Below, in pieces: positions 45,595 to 57,850 of a DNA stretch of 64,000 nucleotides. Every line of letters starts with the position of its first letter. Positions within the stretch are counted from its first letter, which is position 1. The notes below the pieces were generated by a model that saw only the letters and a program-made list of their open reading frames with translations, ran no database searches and had not been told where the DNA came from. The translations under genes were made by a program, and so were the position numbers. Source of the stretch: Hemileia vastatrix (Eukaryota > Basidiomycota > Pucciniomycetes > Pucciniales > Zaghouaniaceae); assembly GCA_030280995.1 (NCBI GenBank), contig JASXTE010000010.1, forward strand, positions 22,824,823-22,888,822. Reading direction: 5' to 3'.

Positions 45595-46460
45595 AGTTAG
45601 GGACCCTTCCAAATCGTCAACAGCACATCGTTATTTGAGGCGGGAGACCGTGGGGACTATCGCCATCAAGGTACCTATAAGGACGAGTGGACGACAAAAA
45701 CAACAAATGTCATATATCACATGACTTATTTTTTTGCTGCAAAGGGGAATCAAACCGCGCTCCAAAACTTAGGTTCATATATTGACTAAAGTCATATATT
45801 TTTGTGGTAAATATTTTAATTACTATTTGTGGGTCACTTTTAACTCTTCATTCTCTATGTATTTCTTTTACTCAGCACTCTGTAAGTGGCATTAATTTGC
45901 TCATTTTACAGGCGGAGGTGTCTAGTAAATTGGAATTCTTTTTTATTTATTTTTATTTTTCTTAGTTGAAAAGATAGAGCAATTGTATTCTTAGTCCTAG
46001 AGTTAATAAAATTATATTTTAAAAAATTAATTATTATAATTTTCAGTTGACTTTTGTTCTGATAAATTAAATTTTATTTGTTCCAGTTGAAAAATTGTCC
46101 TGACAATAAGATTTGTGTTTTGATAATTAATAAAAATAAAATTCATATTTAATTATTTCAGTTGACATTAAGTCCTGGTAATTAATTATTTTTTCAGTTG
46201 ATTTAAAATCCTGATAATAATTATCATAAATTTGTTAATAAAATTTTAAATTTATTTCTTCAGTTGAATATTTTGAAATCCTGGTTATTAAATTGTTTTG
46301 AATTAATAAATAAATTGATTATTATTTTAGTTGATTTTTATCCTGAAGGGTTTTTTTATTTTCTTTTTATTATTATTTTTCTTTTAAATAAAAAGTAAAA
46401 ATAAAAAACTAATTCATCTTATTGTTTCCCTCCCTCATTTCAGTTTATAAATTTAAAAAA
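45595..46460 (+). other. G2 leader with tRNA-like antisense stretch
   Basis: No gene was recognised. At 45744-45790 GGGGAATCAAACCGCGC then AGGTTCATAT resembles the reverse complement of a tRNA T arm and anticodon arm, at the same place as in G1. A series of AGTTGA-ATCCTG-like repeats lies at 46040-46350. Confidence 0.5.
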
Positions 46461-47076
46461 ATGACTGATCAAGGTGTTTCTGCTGCACGGGAAGAGGAAT
46501 TGGATCTAATTGATTATGATGAGGCTACTTCTGTGAGTTCTCCTTCAACTGAAAAGTTATCTCAAATTAATCAATCATTGACCCAATCAGGATGTGGAAA
46601 TGGAGGAAGTAGAAATTCTGGTAGAGACAACTCAGGAACAGAAACCTTTAGTCAACCCCCCAGAAGGACTTCCAAAAGGCTTCAAAATAAAAAAGATGCC
46701 ACTGCCTCAACAAGTAAAGAACCTTTCAACCCACATAAAAGAATTGAAGAAAGAAAACTTGAAATTGAGGTCAAGAGTAGATGCTCTAGAAGAAAAGGTA
46801 AGAAGAATAGATGCTTTTCTTCAAGATAAGAGGAGACCTCCTCTCCCCAGGGATCTTCAACAATTGGCTCCCCAGCAGCCAGAGAGGGTGGAAGTATCCA
46901 AGTGGCAGTGGGATTGGCTGAACACTCAGTGGGATTACCTGTCTCAAAATCAACAGACTCAATTGCCTCAAGCAGGTCCATCAAGAACCAGCCAATTCAA
47001 CCCCACACCTCTTCACCCTTATCAAGGAGGCAGAAAAAGAAAAAAAAATATGATCTTGCCCAGAAAACCTTGGTAA
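46461..47076 (+). pseudogene. G2 ORF1, small coiled-coil protein
   Basis: The ATG at 46461 opens with an acidic N-terminus (DLIDYDEATSVSS, SGCGN). A slip in the C-run near 46658 moves the frame, which then continues PPEGLPKGFKIKKMPL, THIKELKKENLKLRSRVDAL, a WQWDWL segment and HPYQGGRKRKK. It stops at TAA 47074-47076. The shared motifs with G1 ORF1 show this is a conserved protein of the lineage. The stop falls on a GTAAGC sequence (47073-47078), as in G1. Confidence 0.55.
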
Positions 47077-49316
47077 GCCCCTCTATTGATTCTCAAGTAC
47101 CATTTCTTGTAGCTGATTCTGTTCCTTCAGGTAATTCTGCAAGAGGAGATGAAACCTTGAGACCAGTAGAGGCTGAGAGTAGTAGACAAATCACTCATGT
47201 ATCTAATCCTTTAGTTTTAATTTCTACTTCAATGATAAATCCTGATATGGCTGTTTTTGATGAAACACTTGATCCTGAGTTTTATGAGAATCTGGAAAGT
47301 TACTCTGTTTCCTTATTGAGAAACACTCCAGATGTAGAAAAAATTAATGATGAGTATTTGAGAGAAATTATTGCAAAGAAAAATCATATTATGAAAAATA
47401 TGCAATTAACTCAAAAGTTTAATAGTTTGTTAACTGAACAGGGTTATCAATCATTAAGGAGTGAATTTCAGAGAGTTTCTGATGATTTGTTTAATTATAA
47501 AGCAACTCATGAAAAGAAGGTTGCTTTATGGAAAAATATTAAAAATGATTTGTCTAAATTACAAGATTGGGTGTCTATCTATTGCCAGGATTTGGAGATA
47601 GATAAGATGAATCTGAAAAGATTAAATGATCATTATTCATCTTTTGAAAATAAAAATCAGTTATCTTTGGCAACAATCAATGAGAGTTTATCTAGTCTTC
47701 CAAGAGTGAAAACCAGACTAACAACCATTGAAGGGAAATTGAACTCATTTTTTAATGATCAAAAATATTCTGACATTTCTTTAAAGGAACATATGGTGCA
47801 GAATTCTCCAAGGCTACCTGTGGCTATTTCATCTAAATTAAAATTAGTTTCAGAAATACCTGTTGATACCACTGAGTTTCCATCAAAAATTGATGATGCA
47901 CCAGGATCTTCAACAGAGGGTTTAAACAATGAGATTACTGCACAATTGGAGAAGTTACAGCTGCTTCTTACTCAGAATCAAGCTAGTACTAAGGAGACTC
48001 CTTCAAATCAAAAGAATTGGCCAAAACTTGACCAGTATCAAACATTTAATGGTGATTCTTCTTCTGATTGGAAGCAATTCATTTGCAGAATTGACAACTT
48101 GAGAAACTCTTACAAACTTCCAGATGAGGAAATTGTGTCTAGTTTAAGTTCTTTATTTACCAATGTAGCCCTAATGTGGTATGAATCTGTCCTCCTGGAT
48201 GGGAATGATTACTCATGGGAATATTGGAAAAAATTAATTAAAGCACAATTTGGGGGCTCCAAGTTTAGGATGGGTCAACAAAGGCAGTATGAGGAAACTA
48301 GATATAGTTCTTATACGGATAAACCTATTGAGTTCTTAATGAAACTTGTAAAAATCTTGAGAGCTATGGACCCAAAAATGGAGTTTGAGTTATGGATGGG
48401 CAGGATCCTTTATAAATTGTAAATGTCTTTGAGAGACTTGATTGTGGCTAGGACTGAGTTCACCAGAGAACCTTCTTCTTTCATCAATACTTGTTATGAG
48501 ATTCTTCTAAACAACAAGTATGATGCCAGAATATTCATTCCTAGAACCACTTAGGAGAAACCCTCCAATTACCAACAGAAACCTCTGGAAAAGGTTGGTA
48601 AACCTTCTGCCCCTTTTGTACCTAAAAAGAATGCAACAAAGACTTGCTTCAAGGGCAAAAATCCTTGGCAGAAAGGCCATGCTTGTGACAAGAAGATAAA
48701 TCTTGTAGAACAAAAAGAGGAGCATGCTGATGACACAGTAGCACTGGATGATACTTCAAGTGATTGTGTCAGCAATATTTCATATGAATCTCAACAAGAA
48801 ATCTTGATGCTGGAAGAGGATAATAATTATTTAAATACTATTGATATTGATAATAATGATTTATCTACAGTTGAGGATGCTGAGATCATAAAGAAGATTG
48901 AGGATAGCTCAATTGTTATTTCCCCTCTCAAGGCACCATTCTTGATTAATGGAACCAGCATTGAAGTTGTTCTGGATTCTGGAGCTGGAGGAAGTGTAGT
49001 ATCTGAAAGAGCACTTGCTTCAGTGGATCAAGACTATAGATCAAAACTTATGCCTATCATTTCTGAAAACTGGAGAGGTTATGGCTCTGTTTTTTCCCCC
49101 ATTGTTAAATACAAAGCCACAGTGTTTTTTAAATATAACCATGGTTTTGTAAGAGCTATTTGTGATTTTGTTGTCATGAAAAATGATAACTTAAGCAATT
49201 TTTCTATTGTAGGGAACGATATTTTAACCAAGTATGGCATAAAATTGGATCCTTCAAACCAATGTTTCACAATTGGGATGAATGGGAAGAGAAAATTTAA
49301 AGTTTTTCTCCCCTAA
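46902..49316 (+). pseudogene. G2 Gag, zinc knuckle and protease
   Basis: One frame covers Gag and protease. It is open for 506 codons to TAA 48420-48422, has TAG at 48552-48554, then is open to 49316. Gag shows the coiled-coil first half and NWPKLDQYQTFNGDSSSDW, FTNVALMWYESVLL and FGGSKFRMGQQR. The knuckle CFKGKNPWQKGHAC lacks its second Cys. VVLDSGAGGSVVSE is the protease site. An extra base in a T-run near 49304 ends the frame. Confidence 0.8.
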
Positions 49317-50940
49317 AAGATTATTGAAACCAGAATGGAACACATGCAATTCTGTGGTTCAATATAAAGGAAGATCTGCAAAAGAAATGCATGCCCTTAT
49401 GTCTGAAATTGACAATGCTTCTTTTTGAGAACAACTTTCTGGTGAGGATAAAGATTCCATCATTAACTTGATAAAATCTTTTCCTATGGCCTTTGCTCAA
49501 GGGTCACATGAACTGGGATTAGTTAAAGAAGAAATGAAACTTTCATTGTCTTGTCCATTAACTGATATACCACCTAGTTTAAAGAAGAAGCCTTATCCTG
49601 CTTCTCCCACAAAGAGAAAAGATATTGAAGAAAATATCTCTACCCTTTTAAAAATGAATGTTATTGAAAAGGTAGTTGAAACACATAAATAATGTGTTAT
49701 CTCACCTGTCCTAATTTCTTATGAGAAAGATAAAGCCAGGTTATATGGTGATTATAGAGCACTTAATACTTATACTGTTGATGATATCTATCCTTTACTT
49801 AGAATTAGCTCTATACATGCTACCTTACAGGGTGCTAAATATATCAGCTGTTTGGATGGTAACAAGGGATATCACCAGGTACCTGTTGAGAAAAGTTCTC
49901 AGAATTTTCAGATGATTTCTACTCATATGGGTATTTATAAGTATGTTAGGATGCCATTTGGCCCTAAAAATGCCCCTTCAGTTTTCCAAAAAGTTATGGA
50001 TAACACATTCCATCAAGAGATAATTGAACGATGGCTGATGGTTCATATTGATGATATCATTATATTCTCAAAAACATTTGAGGACCATCTTAACCACCTG
50101 TGTAAAGTGTTCCAGAAAATGGATGAAATAAATATGACACTTGCTTTACAGAAATGTAAATTTGGTTTCCATTCTTCAAAAGTTCTTGGTCATGTTGTTT
50201 CAGGCTTACAGATATGTGTTGACCAAAACAAAGTGGCAGCCATACAACAGGTGAAGGCTCCTACTACAGTTAGAGAGCTACAGAGTTTTTTGGGAATGTG
50301 TGGATACTATAGACAGTATATTAAAAATTACCAAGTCATAGCTTTAACCCTTACCAAATTAACTAGAAAGGATGTTGCTTTTGTCTGGAATAGTGAAAGA
50401 CAAAGAGCCTTTGACACTATGAAACACTGTTTGATGTCAGCACCAATTCTTGCTTTACCTGAATTTAATCAACCATTTGTTTTGTACACTGATTCCAGTT
50501 TTATTGGTCTTGGTGCTGCCCTCCATCAAAAACAAGTGATGAATGATAAAGTATCAGAAGTAGTAATTTGTTATATTTCAAGAACCTTGAGAAATAGTGA
50601 ATTGAAATATGGTGCTACTAAACTTGAATGTTTAGCTGTAGTGTGGGCTCTGGAGAAGCTACATTATTACCTAGATGACCAGAAATTCGAACTTTTCACT
50701 GACTTCAGTGCAGTTAAATCCCTTTTAAAATTGAAAAAACCTAACAGACATATGTTCAGATGGCAGTTAGCTGTTCAGGAATACAGAGGGAGAATGACAA
50801 TTATTCATATGGCTGGTATTGTTCACTCAAATGTGGATATGTTATCAAGGTTACTTTTACCAAATGATGACTCTAATCCTGCTTATAATCCTGAGGATGA
50901 AATTATTCATATTCATGGGATATATGTGGTTGATATGTAG
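49317..50940 (+). pseudogene. G2 reverse transcriptase and RNase H
   Basis: The frame continues from the protease after the slip, with TGA at 49426 and TAA at 49690, then is open for 362 codons from 49852. Motifs are CLDGNKGYHQVPVEK, MPFGPKNAPSVFQ and HIDDIIIFS (the first Tyr of YIDD is His). FLGMCGYYRQYIK and the RNase H block VLYTDSSFIGLGAAL follow, then NVDMLSRLLLP. It ends at TAG 50938 followed at once by TAA. Confidence 0.85.
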
Positions 50941-50943
50941 TAA

Positions 50944-52485
50944 GAGCTATTACAGCTTATTTTGGATTCATATGATAAGGACACTGACTTAAAAAAGTTA
51001 TGCACTATCTTATATGATCCAAAGAATGCTTCAATACAAGCATTAATTAAAACCTTTCCACCAAAGTACCAGAAGGCTTTGGAAAAAGGTAAATTTTCTA
51101 TAGATAAAGGATATCTATATTATAGAAGAAAGTTTAGTAATGTTATTGTTATTCCTCCTTCTATGAAAGAAATCATCTTGAAAATTTGTCATGATGACAT
51201 ATTAGCTGGACATTTTGATCTTGATAAAACAATGATCAGAATTAAGAACACTGCTTGGTGGGTTAATAAGTCTGAAGACACAAAATTATATGTTGAATCT
51301 TGTGATTCTTGCCAAAAATCAAAAAGATTTACTGGTAAGAGAGCTGGATTAATGCAACATATTGAACCTCCTGATGCACCATGGCAGATAATAAACATGG
51401 ATTTTGTAACAGGATTACCTATTGCTGGAAAAGACAGTTATAACTCTTGTTGGGTTATTGTGGCCAGATTCACTAAAATGTGTAAATTTATCCCTAATCA
51501 CAAGGATTTTTACACTAAGGAATTAGCATTCTTATGGTGGTCTCATATGTTTAATACTGCTGGTTTTCCTAAAGCCATAATCTCTGACAGAGACCCTAAA
51601 TTTACTTCTGAATTTTGGATGTCTCTGATGAATGGTTTTGGTTGTGATCTGAAACTTTCTACTGCCCATCACCCTCAGACTGATGGCTTAGCTGAAAGAA
51701 TGATTCAGACCTTAGAGGACATGATAAGAAGGTATTGTGCCTTTGGCCTTGAGTATAAAGATAATGACAGATTCACTCATGATTGGGTTACTTTACTTCC
51801 TGGGTTGGAATTTGCTTATAATAGCACTGTTCATTATGTTACTTAAAGAAAGCCTTTTGAGCTCTGGCTTGTATATGTTCCAAATACTCCTGCCCAAGTT
51901 TTCAATAACAAAATACCTAAATTGGATTTACATCCTGGTGTAAAATCTTTTCTTCAAATGCAACAACTTTTCAGAAGTCATGCTCAAAATTTTTTTGAAA
52001 AATCATTTGAATATGAGAAGAAGAGATGGGACAAATCCCATAGAGAATACACTTTTAAAAAGGGTGATGAAGTGTTGATTTCTACAGTCCACTTCAATTT
52101 ACAAGGTAATAACAAATTAAAAGACCCATTTTATGGTCCATTTGTTGTCAGAAGAATGATTGGAGATAATGCAGTTGAAGTTATTTTGTATTCTCCATAT
52201 GACAGAAAACATGCTGTCTTTCCAATATCTATTCTGAAACCTTACACATACAATAGTGATTTATTTCCAAAAAGGAGGGGAAGACCAAAGAAAACCCCAA
52301 ATGAAATCACTGAAACATCAGAAATTGAAAAGATTCTGAATGACAGATTAGTCACTGCTGAAAAAGGTACAGAATACTTATTGAGATTCAAGAATAAATC
52401 ATCTGAATATGATTCTTGGATACCTGGAAAGGAGATATCTAATCTTCCTACTCTATTAAAAAATTATAAAAAGAAAAAATCATAG
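50944..52485 (+). pseudogene. G2 integrase with chromodomain
   Basis: The same frame reopens after the double stop. The H2C2 finger is complete (HDDILAGHFD, CDSCQKSK). Catalytic motifs are NMDFVTGLP, SDRDPKFTSEFW and HHPQTDGLAERMIQ. A conserved Asp in the IVDRFTKM block is Ala here. TAA at 51844 interrupts the region before the GPF module (YGPFVVRRM). The chromodomain (EKILNDRLVT, EYLLRFKNKSSEYDSWIP) is intact to the end. Confidence 0.85.
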
Positions 52486-52504
52486 CATTTTTTATTGTTT
52501 TTTT

Positions 52505-52516
52505 AGAGTGAGGGAG
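52505..52516 (+). promoter_or_regulatory. G2 polypurine tract
   Basis: AGAGTGAGGGAG, identical to that of G1, abuts the 3' LTR. Confidence 0.8.
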
Positions 52517-53321
52517 TGTCAGCCAGGCTACTAGACTTACCCAGTAAAATAATTAATTATTTTACTGAGATAAAGCTACGCCTTTTTTTAATGCTTATTA
52601 ATAATTAATTATTTTGTACTTACTTATGTATTACTTACAATTAACTAGCTAAGTATATAAAGTCATATAAATAATTAATATATTTAAGTAATTGTCCCAT
52701 ACATTTTTACTCCCTAACACTGTGCTTAATACTACAGCTGAGTGGGAATAAAAATAGTAATAAAATTTAATAAAATTCTTAAAATTATCAAATACTTTTA
52801 TTGAGAGAATTGGATTTCTGTGAAATCAATATATTTGAATAAAATATGTTGTATTAATTGTGACAGTCCAAGGGAACTCTTATTTTATTGCAAATGGGAA
52901 TGATACCCTTGTTGACGTACCAATTAATTTATTTTTATTTATTTCATATACATTCTTTTTCATTCAGTTTTCTTCCCACACCCTTGTATTAGGTGGTGTT
53001 ATCTCCATGTCTTTATTTCCCGTATTTTTTCCTATAAAAGGCCCTCACTTTTTGTACTTTTCATCTCATTCCTTACTTACTTACATATCTTACAAAATAT
53101 TATTTAAACCATTTATTAATATATTTTATCACATTTGTATTTACAACCACCTAATTCTAATCTATAAATTATAATAATATCTTAAACTACCTCTTATTAT
53201 TTGAGTAAAAACAATCAAAAATTTAAAGAAATACTTACCATCTTGTTGAGAGCCCAATAAAACCCTTCAAACCCTCGTAGGACCTCCAGTTCTACCTTCT
53301 AGACCAAGAGAGCCACCAACA
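52517..53321 (+). repeat. G2 3' LTR
   Basis: It matches the 5' LTR with a short duplication near 52770 and a TATAAAAG box at 53033-53040. It ends at CCACCAACA, followed by ATGTT. Confidence 0.85.
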
Positions 53322-53326
53322 ATGTT

Positions 53327-54167
53327 CGGAGATAGTTCTTCACTGTCTTTTTTAGTTTTAGCCTAACATTGGTAACTTATTTAGGCATAAATGGAGAAAA
53401 AAAGAATTTTAAGATGTCTCTACATCAAAAGTAAGTTTTGGAGACATAATATTCTAAGAAAAAAGGCGTCAAATATGTTCCACCTATTAACTAAAGAAAC
53501 CTCTTGTATAATAATTTTAAATATTGTATTTACTCTATTATCTAGACCTGAAGGGATTTTTATTTATGTGCAAGTGAGTTTCAAATTTACAAAAAACTAC
53601 TTTACATATTTTTCTTAAAGTAGAGTGTTGTCAATTAACTATTCTTACAAGTCACCTATCAAATAAAATATTCTTTCAAATTATCTTAACTCCTGAACCA
53701 ACTACCATTTCATCTGATTTTAAGATTCTTGTTATAAATCTCACCATTTTTGTAGCAAATTTACACCCTTTTATCATCTCAAGGATGTGTAGATTATTTA
53801 TCTCTAAAGATACCTTTTTGTGTGATGTGCTTAATCATATCAATAATTTAGATGAAGATGGAAATATATATAATTCATACATCTAAATATATGAGTTAGG
53901 AAAATTAGACAAGATATGAGGAAGTGAAAAACCATTTTCACTAATTAAATTATTTTCCCATTTCTTATGATCACTTTTCATAAGGACATGAAACAAAATA
54001 TGTGAAGCAAAAAAAGGAAGGCTTATCAAGACAATAAAAAATTTGACATGTATCAATAATAAAATAAACTATATTTATCAGAAACAAGACACATAAAAGA
54101 AATAGACACAGGTGAGTAGCTAGACACAATATGAAAATTTCCATAGATAGAGCATGTAAAGTTCTTC
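53327..54167. other. non-genic stretch
   Basis: No gene was recognised; AT-rich with stops in all frames beyond short lengths. Confidence 0.5.
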
Positions 54168-54170
54168 ATT

Positions 54171-55942
54171 CACCACGCAATATGGGGGGCGGACTTGCTA
54201 GCAAGTCCGCAACTTGAAGTCAGATGGAAATCAGATGGAACTCAGACTGAAGTAATACTGAACTTTCACTTGAAGTATCACACAAATAATAATGGATCTA
54301 TATTGAAAACATTGTGAAAGTGTGAGGATAACTGAATGGAGGCCAGAAAAAATCATTCCATGAGTCTACTCAATGCAAAGTATTTTTTGAAGCAACTTAT
54401 TTAAATAATACTTTATTAAATTAAGTTGATCAATAAAGATTGATTGACAATATTGCAATTCTTAAATACAATAATTTTATTAAAAAATTTCAGATTACAT
54501 ATAAAAAAAATCAGTGACTTTTTCTATTACTTACAACTGTTTTTACAGAATTGAAAACTATGTTTCAGCTAATATTTTATGGAAGTGAACTCTGTTCTTC
54601 GCCCGAAGAACAGAGTTCATCCTCCTATTTTCACACTCTGTTTGCACCAATCTCCATCCCTTTCAATTCTATCAACACATGCTTGTCTTCCCTCCCCATG
54701 CCTTTCGCTATCCTCCCAGCCCCATTGTATGCCATCCTCTTTTGATCCCCATTTCACCCCTCTCAACCTCTCCCAGACCCTTTTCTTCATTTAAAATGCC
54801 TCGGAACCCTTAATCTTCCCTTCCAACTCTTTCCCAACCTTTTTGCTACCCCATATATCCTTCCTCACCCCTCTCTCCAGCCTTTCCAACCCTTGTAGCC
54901 CCATTCCTCCCCTTTACCTCGCCTCCACAATTCTTGAACCCCAATTTCCTCCCTTTCAACCCAGTCCCTATTTCTGTATATAAAAATAAAGTGTTAGGGA
55001 GAAATGGGGAGGTAAGCGAACTGGAAGGAGAGGAGAGGAGAGGGGTAGAGAGGTGTGGAGAGGGAGAGGAAAATGTGGATAGGGGTTGAAAATGATGACG
55101 AAGGGAGTGAAAAGGTTGGGGAGAAGGATGAGGTGAGGATAAAGAAATATTTCAAAGGGAAAAGAGTGGGTATTCTTGAGAGGGAGTAAAAAAAGACAAT
55201 AAAAGAAGATAGTAATACAAATATACAAAAAATATAAAATATGTTACAAAGAGTGGGCACAGAAACTCCTTGAATCCTAAAAATCCACAACTCGTATACT
55301 TTTATTCTCTTCATTTACTTAAATATAATAAAAATCTACATTTTAATATTTTGAAAATTTTGAAGAAGAGGGGAAATAAACATTTTTAAGATTTTTGCAT
55401 CTTCTTTAGATATTTTAATGATTTATAATATTCAATATTATCTAGTCATAAAATAAGTATATAATTTTTTCAATTCTTGAAAATAATACAATTAATAATA
55501 TAAATGCACAAAATAACCTTTCATGAACAAATTGACATATTTCAAATTGTAGTTTCTCCATGTATTTCTGGCCAAAGAAACTTATATAATAATGTCACAT
55601 GGTATCTTTCCGGATCTTTACATTGCTGTTCTTTTTTTTAAAAATTGCAAAGAAACTGCTTAAATAGTTTTAAATATGTATTTTTCAGATTAATTTGAGT
55701 GTGATCTGCACTGTATTAAAATTTCTATAAAAAAATCACATTCTTTATATCTCAAGATTTGTTCAAAGTATTATTTCCTATGCTTCATTAAATGTTCAAG
55801 TTATATTCATATTGAGTTCACCAGAATGTCAATATTTTTTCTTGGTGGTTTCATCACTAATTCAATGTGGGCTCAAAAAGATATGAATTAGGGTTCAAGG
55901 TTGCGGACTTGCTAGCAAGTCCGCCCCCCATATTGCATGGTG
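54171..55942. mobile_element. CACTA-like non-autonomous element with palindromic TIRs
   Basis: The left end CACCACGCAATATGGGGGG and inverted right end CACCATGCAATATGGGGGG differ at one base. Each is followed by the same 22-bp perfect palindrome with half-site GCGGACTTGCT. ATT flanks both sides (54168-54170, 55943-55945). 11-bp subterminal repeats lie inside the left TIR (54214-54263). No transposase was found. The interior has a perfect hairpin (54587-54618), a C/T-rich block, then an A/G-rich block. Confidence 0.8.
54587..54618. repeat. perfect 15-bp-stem hairpin, 2-nt loop
   Basis: GAACTCTGTTCTTCG, CC, then the exact reverse complement. It lies inside the CACTA-like element at the start of the pyrimidine-rich block. 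Confidence 0.85.
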
Positions 55943-55945
55943 ATT

Positions 55946-57198
55946 TAATTTGAATTAATATTCAGTTCTAAAGTTAGAACCATGGTTGGGTTTAAATCCA
56001 AAATTTATCATATTGAAAGCTTAAAAATTCTTACAACAAGTCAAATAACAATCAACATCACTAAAAATATGGTTTCCAAAGAATGAAATATTCTAAAATG
56101 TTCATAGTCTTACAATTTCTTTGGTTACCATACCAATGCAAACACTTTCTCAATCTCCTGTCATTTGTAAATTACAGGGCTTTCAAATAAACAAGAGGTC
56201 AACACATGGTGAGACATGAAATACAGTGCTAATTGAACAGGTTTAACATATTTTGGGGCATACTACCTAGTTATGTACATTTCCACAGACATACACAGAC
56301 GCTTTTCATTATCTTTTTGTAAATTTAAAAATTTTGTTTCTCCTGATCACAAAAAATTTTTATTATAGTTAGACATGTATGTATATGGCTGGGTGAAATT
56401 CATGTTTTTTAGGGAAAAAATTGCATATTGAAAATTTTGAAACAACAAATGCCCCTACAAATTTTTAATGAACTTAAATAATCATCATCAACTCTTACCA
56501 TGTATGTTGTGCTAAGTAGCAAAGCAAACAAAACTGGTGTACTGTTTTTATGTGTACTTGCACATCATCATGATTCCCTACTTTTTTTTATAGGAGAGTA
56601 CCTATTGTAGGATACAACTATATCAACAGTAGCTGGCCCACAATTCGACAAAAGTTTTAACTACACACCTCATTGTGACTGTCAACTGAACTGATGATGC
56701 TATGGTAAGGTAAACTCTTACAGTCGCCTTGCTGTAAGCAGAATCCGGAGGAGATATGTGGATTTAGCTGAAAACCCCGTCCTTCCAATAAAAATAACAA
56801 AATGGGAATTCTAAATCACTAAGCTAACCAATCTACTTGGATCTGATTGATGAAAATAATGAAACTCTAAAATAATTAACGCTTATTGAGATTTAATGAA
56901 AGTAGCTGTTGAGGAAAGAAATACTGATAACAACAATTAAGGTGTACCAGTGAAAGATCTGAAAAGATTGACTTTTATGTTTTTATAATGATTTGAATTT
57001 TTATGAGACAGCAATAATCAAGTCCCAGCGACGAAGACCTTTCTAAAGATACCCTGTTTTGAAGTGTGATTTAAATTGTTGAATAGTATTTCTAAAATGT
57101 TAAGTATATAAAAAATATAAAGTTATAAGAGTATTACAAATTTATTTAATTTGTTGAGTAATAAAAAATGAGACTGTGGTAGTTAATGATTAAGCTGT
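55946..57198. other. non-genic stretch
   Basis: No gene was recognised. A small stem (CTTACAG/CTGTAAG) lies near 56717-56738 but no full tRNA or other RNA fold could be made. Confidence 0.45.
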
Positions 57199-57850
57199 AT
57201 GATGTGTCCCCCCTTTCTCAATTTCAAGTTTGAGAGTCGCTTAAGTATTCCTAGTCACGTGCCTAAGTTTTCCCCTCCAGAGCTCTTCCAGAGTCAATCC
57301 GGAGCCCGTACGGAGTCCGTACGGAGCCGGAACGGAGTCCGTACGGAGTCAAAGCGGAGTCCATACGGAGTCCGTCCGGACTTCCGGACTCAATTTAGAA
57401 CCTTAAAACCATAATAAAAAATCTAGAAAAATTACACATAATAGAGCTACTTCCCCTTTACATACCAAACTAATTTTCGTAGTCTGCGCAGCTCTAATTA
57501 CCCCGTGAAAATTCATCAAAGTTAAGTAATTTTTGAAAACGTAAATATTTCTATAAAACTTTAAAATTCATTTAAAAATATAAGAAAAATAGTAAAAATT
57601 CTGGGAAAATTTCCCAAGGTTCTTGAGTGACTCGACTTAATACTTATAAATTTTTCAGACCGTAAAAATAAGTTTTCTCCGTAAAATAAATTGTTTTCGT
57701 GTAGGCATTCGCTCGTGACCAATTTCTTCATATTTAAAACTCAAATAAATTAAATAAAACCCTTTTATAAAAAATAATAACGCCAATCTTGCACGCCGTA
57801 ATAACTCCATTTACATATTTAGGTGCCGTACTAAACTTTAGGCTACCACA
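57199..57850 (-). repeat. G4 3' LTR (outer edge approximate)
   Basis: The inner edge is clear. On the minus strand GGAGGGAGGA (polypurine) is followed by TGTGGTAGCC, like the G3 LTR start TGTGGTCTTCC. The outer edge is a guess because no partner LTR is present. The region is CpG-rich compared with its surroundings. Confidence 0.55.
57301..57392. repeat. 11-bp CGG-rich tandem repeat in G4 LTR
   Basis: Seven units on the pattern GGAGTCCGTAC, followed by partial units. Several junctions read TCCGTACGGA, an inverted pair of CGG triplets separated by TA. Placed in the LTR, it could be a binding array; that is inference. Confidence 0.75.

Larger units (their letters stand above)
44811..53321 (+). 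mobile_element. G2: second Ty3/gypsy chromovirus
   Basis: LTRs at 44811-about 45594 and 52517-53321 enclose genes collinear with G1. The LTRs share the TGTCAGCCAGGCT start and CTTCTAGACCA end region. The 3' LTR has about 20 extra bases near 52770. Flanks ATATT and ATGTT are an imperfect 5-bp duplication. The coding frame has at least seven stops and two frameshifts. G2 is older than G1 and belongs to a related but distinct family. Confidence 0.85.

Noticed and set aside
46030..46350. AGTTGA...TCCTG repeats as a structured element
   Set aside because: Loose, irregular similarity in AT-rich leader; no consistent stem or spacing.
54551..55314. Overlapping Ser/Pro/Leu-rich frames on both strands
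   Set aside because: They follow the C/T-rich and A/G-rich blocks; no conserved motif.
56700..56770. Possible tRNA or small RNA with a CTTACAG/CTGTAAG stem
   Set aside because: A cloverleaf with A and B boxes could not be built.
57199..57414. 71-codon frame over the CGG repeats
   Set aside because: It reads the 11-bp tandem repeat and has no domain; a repeat artefact.
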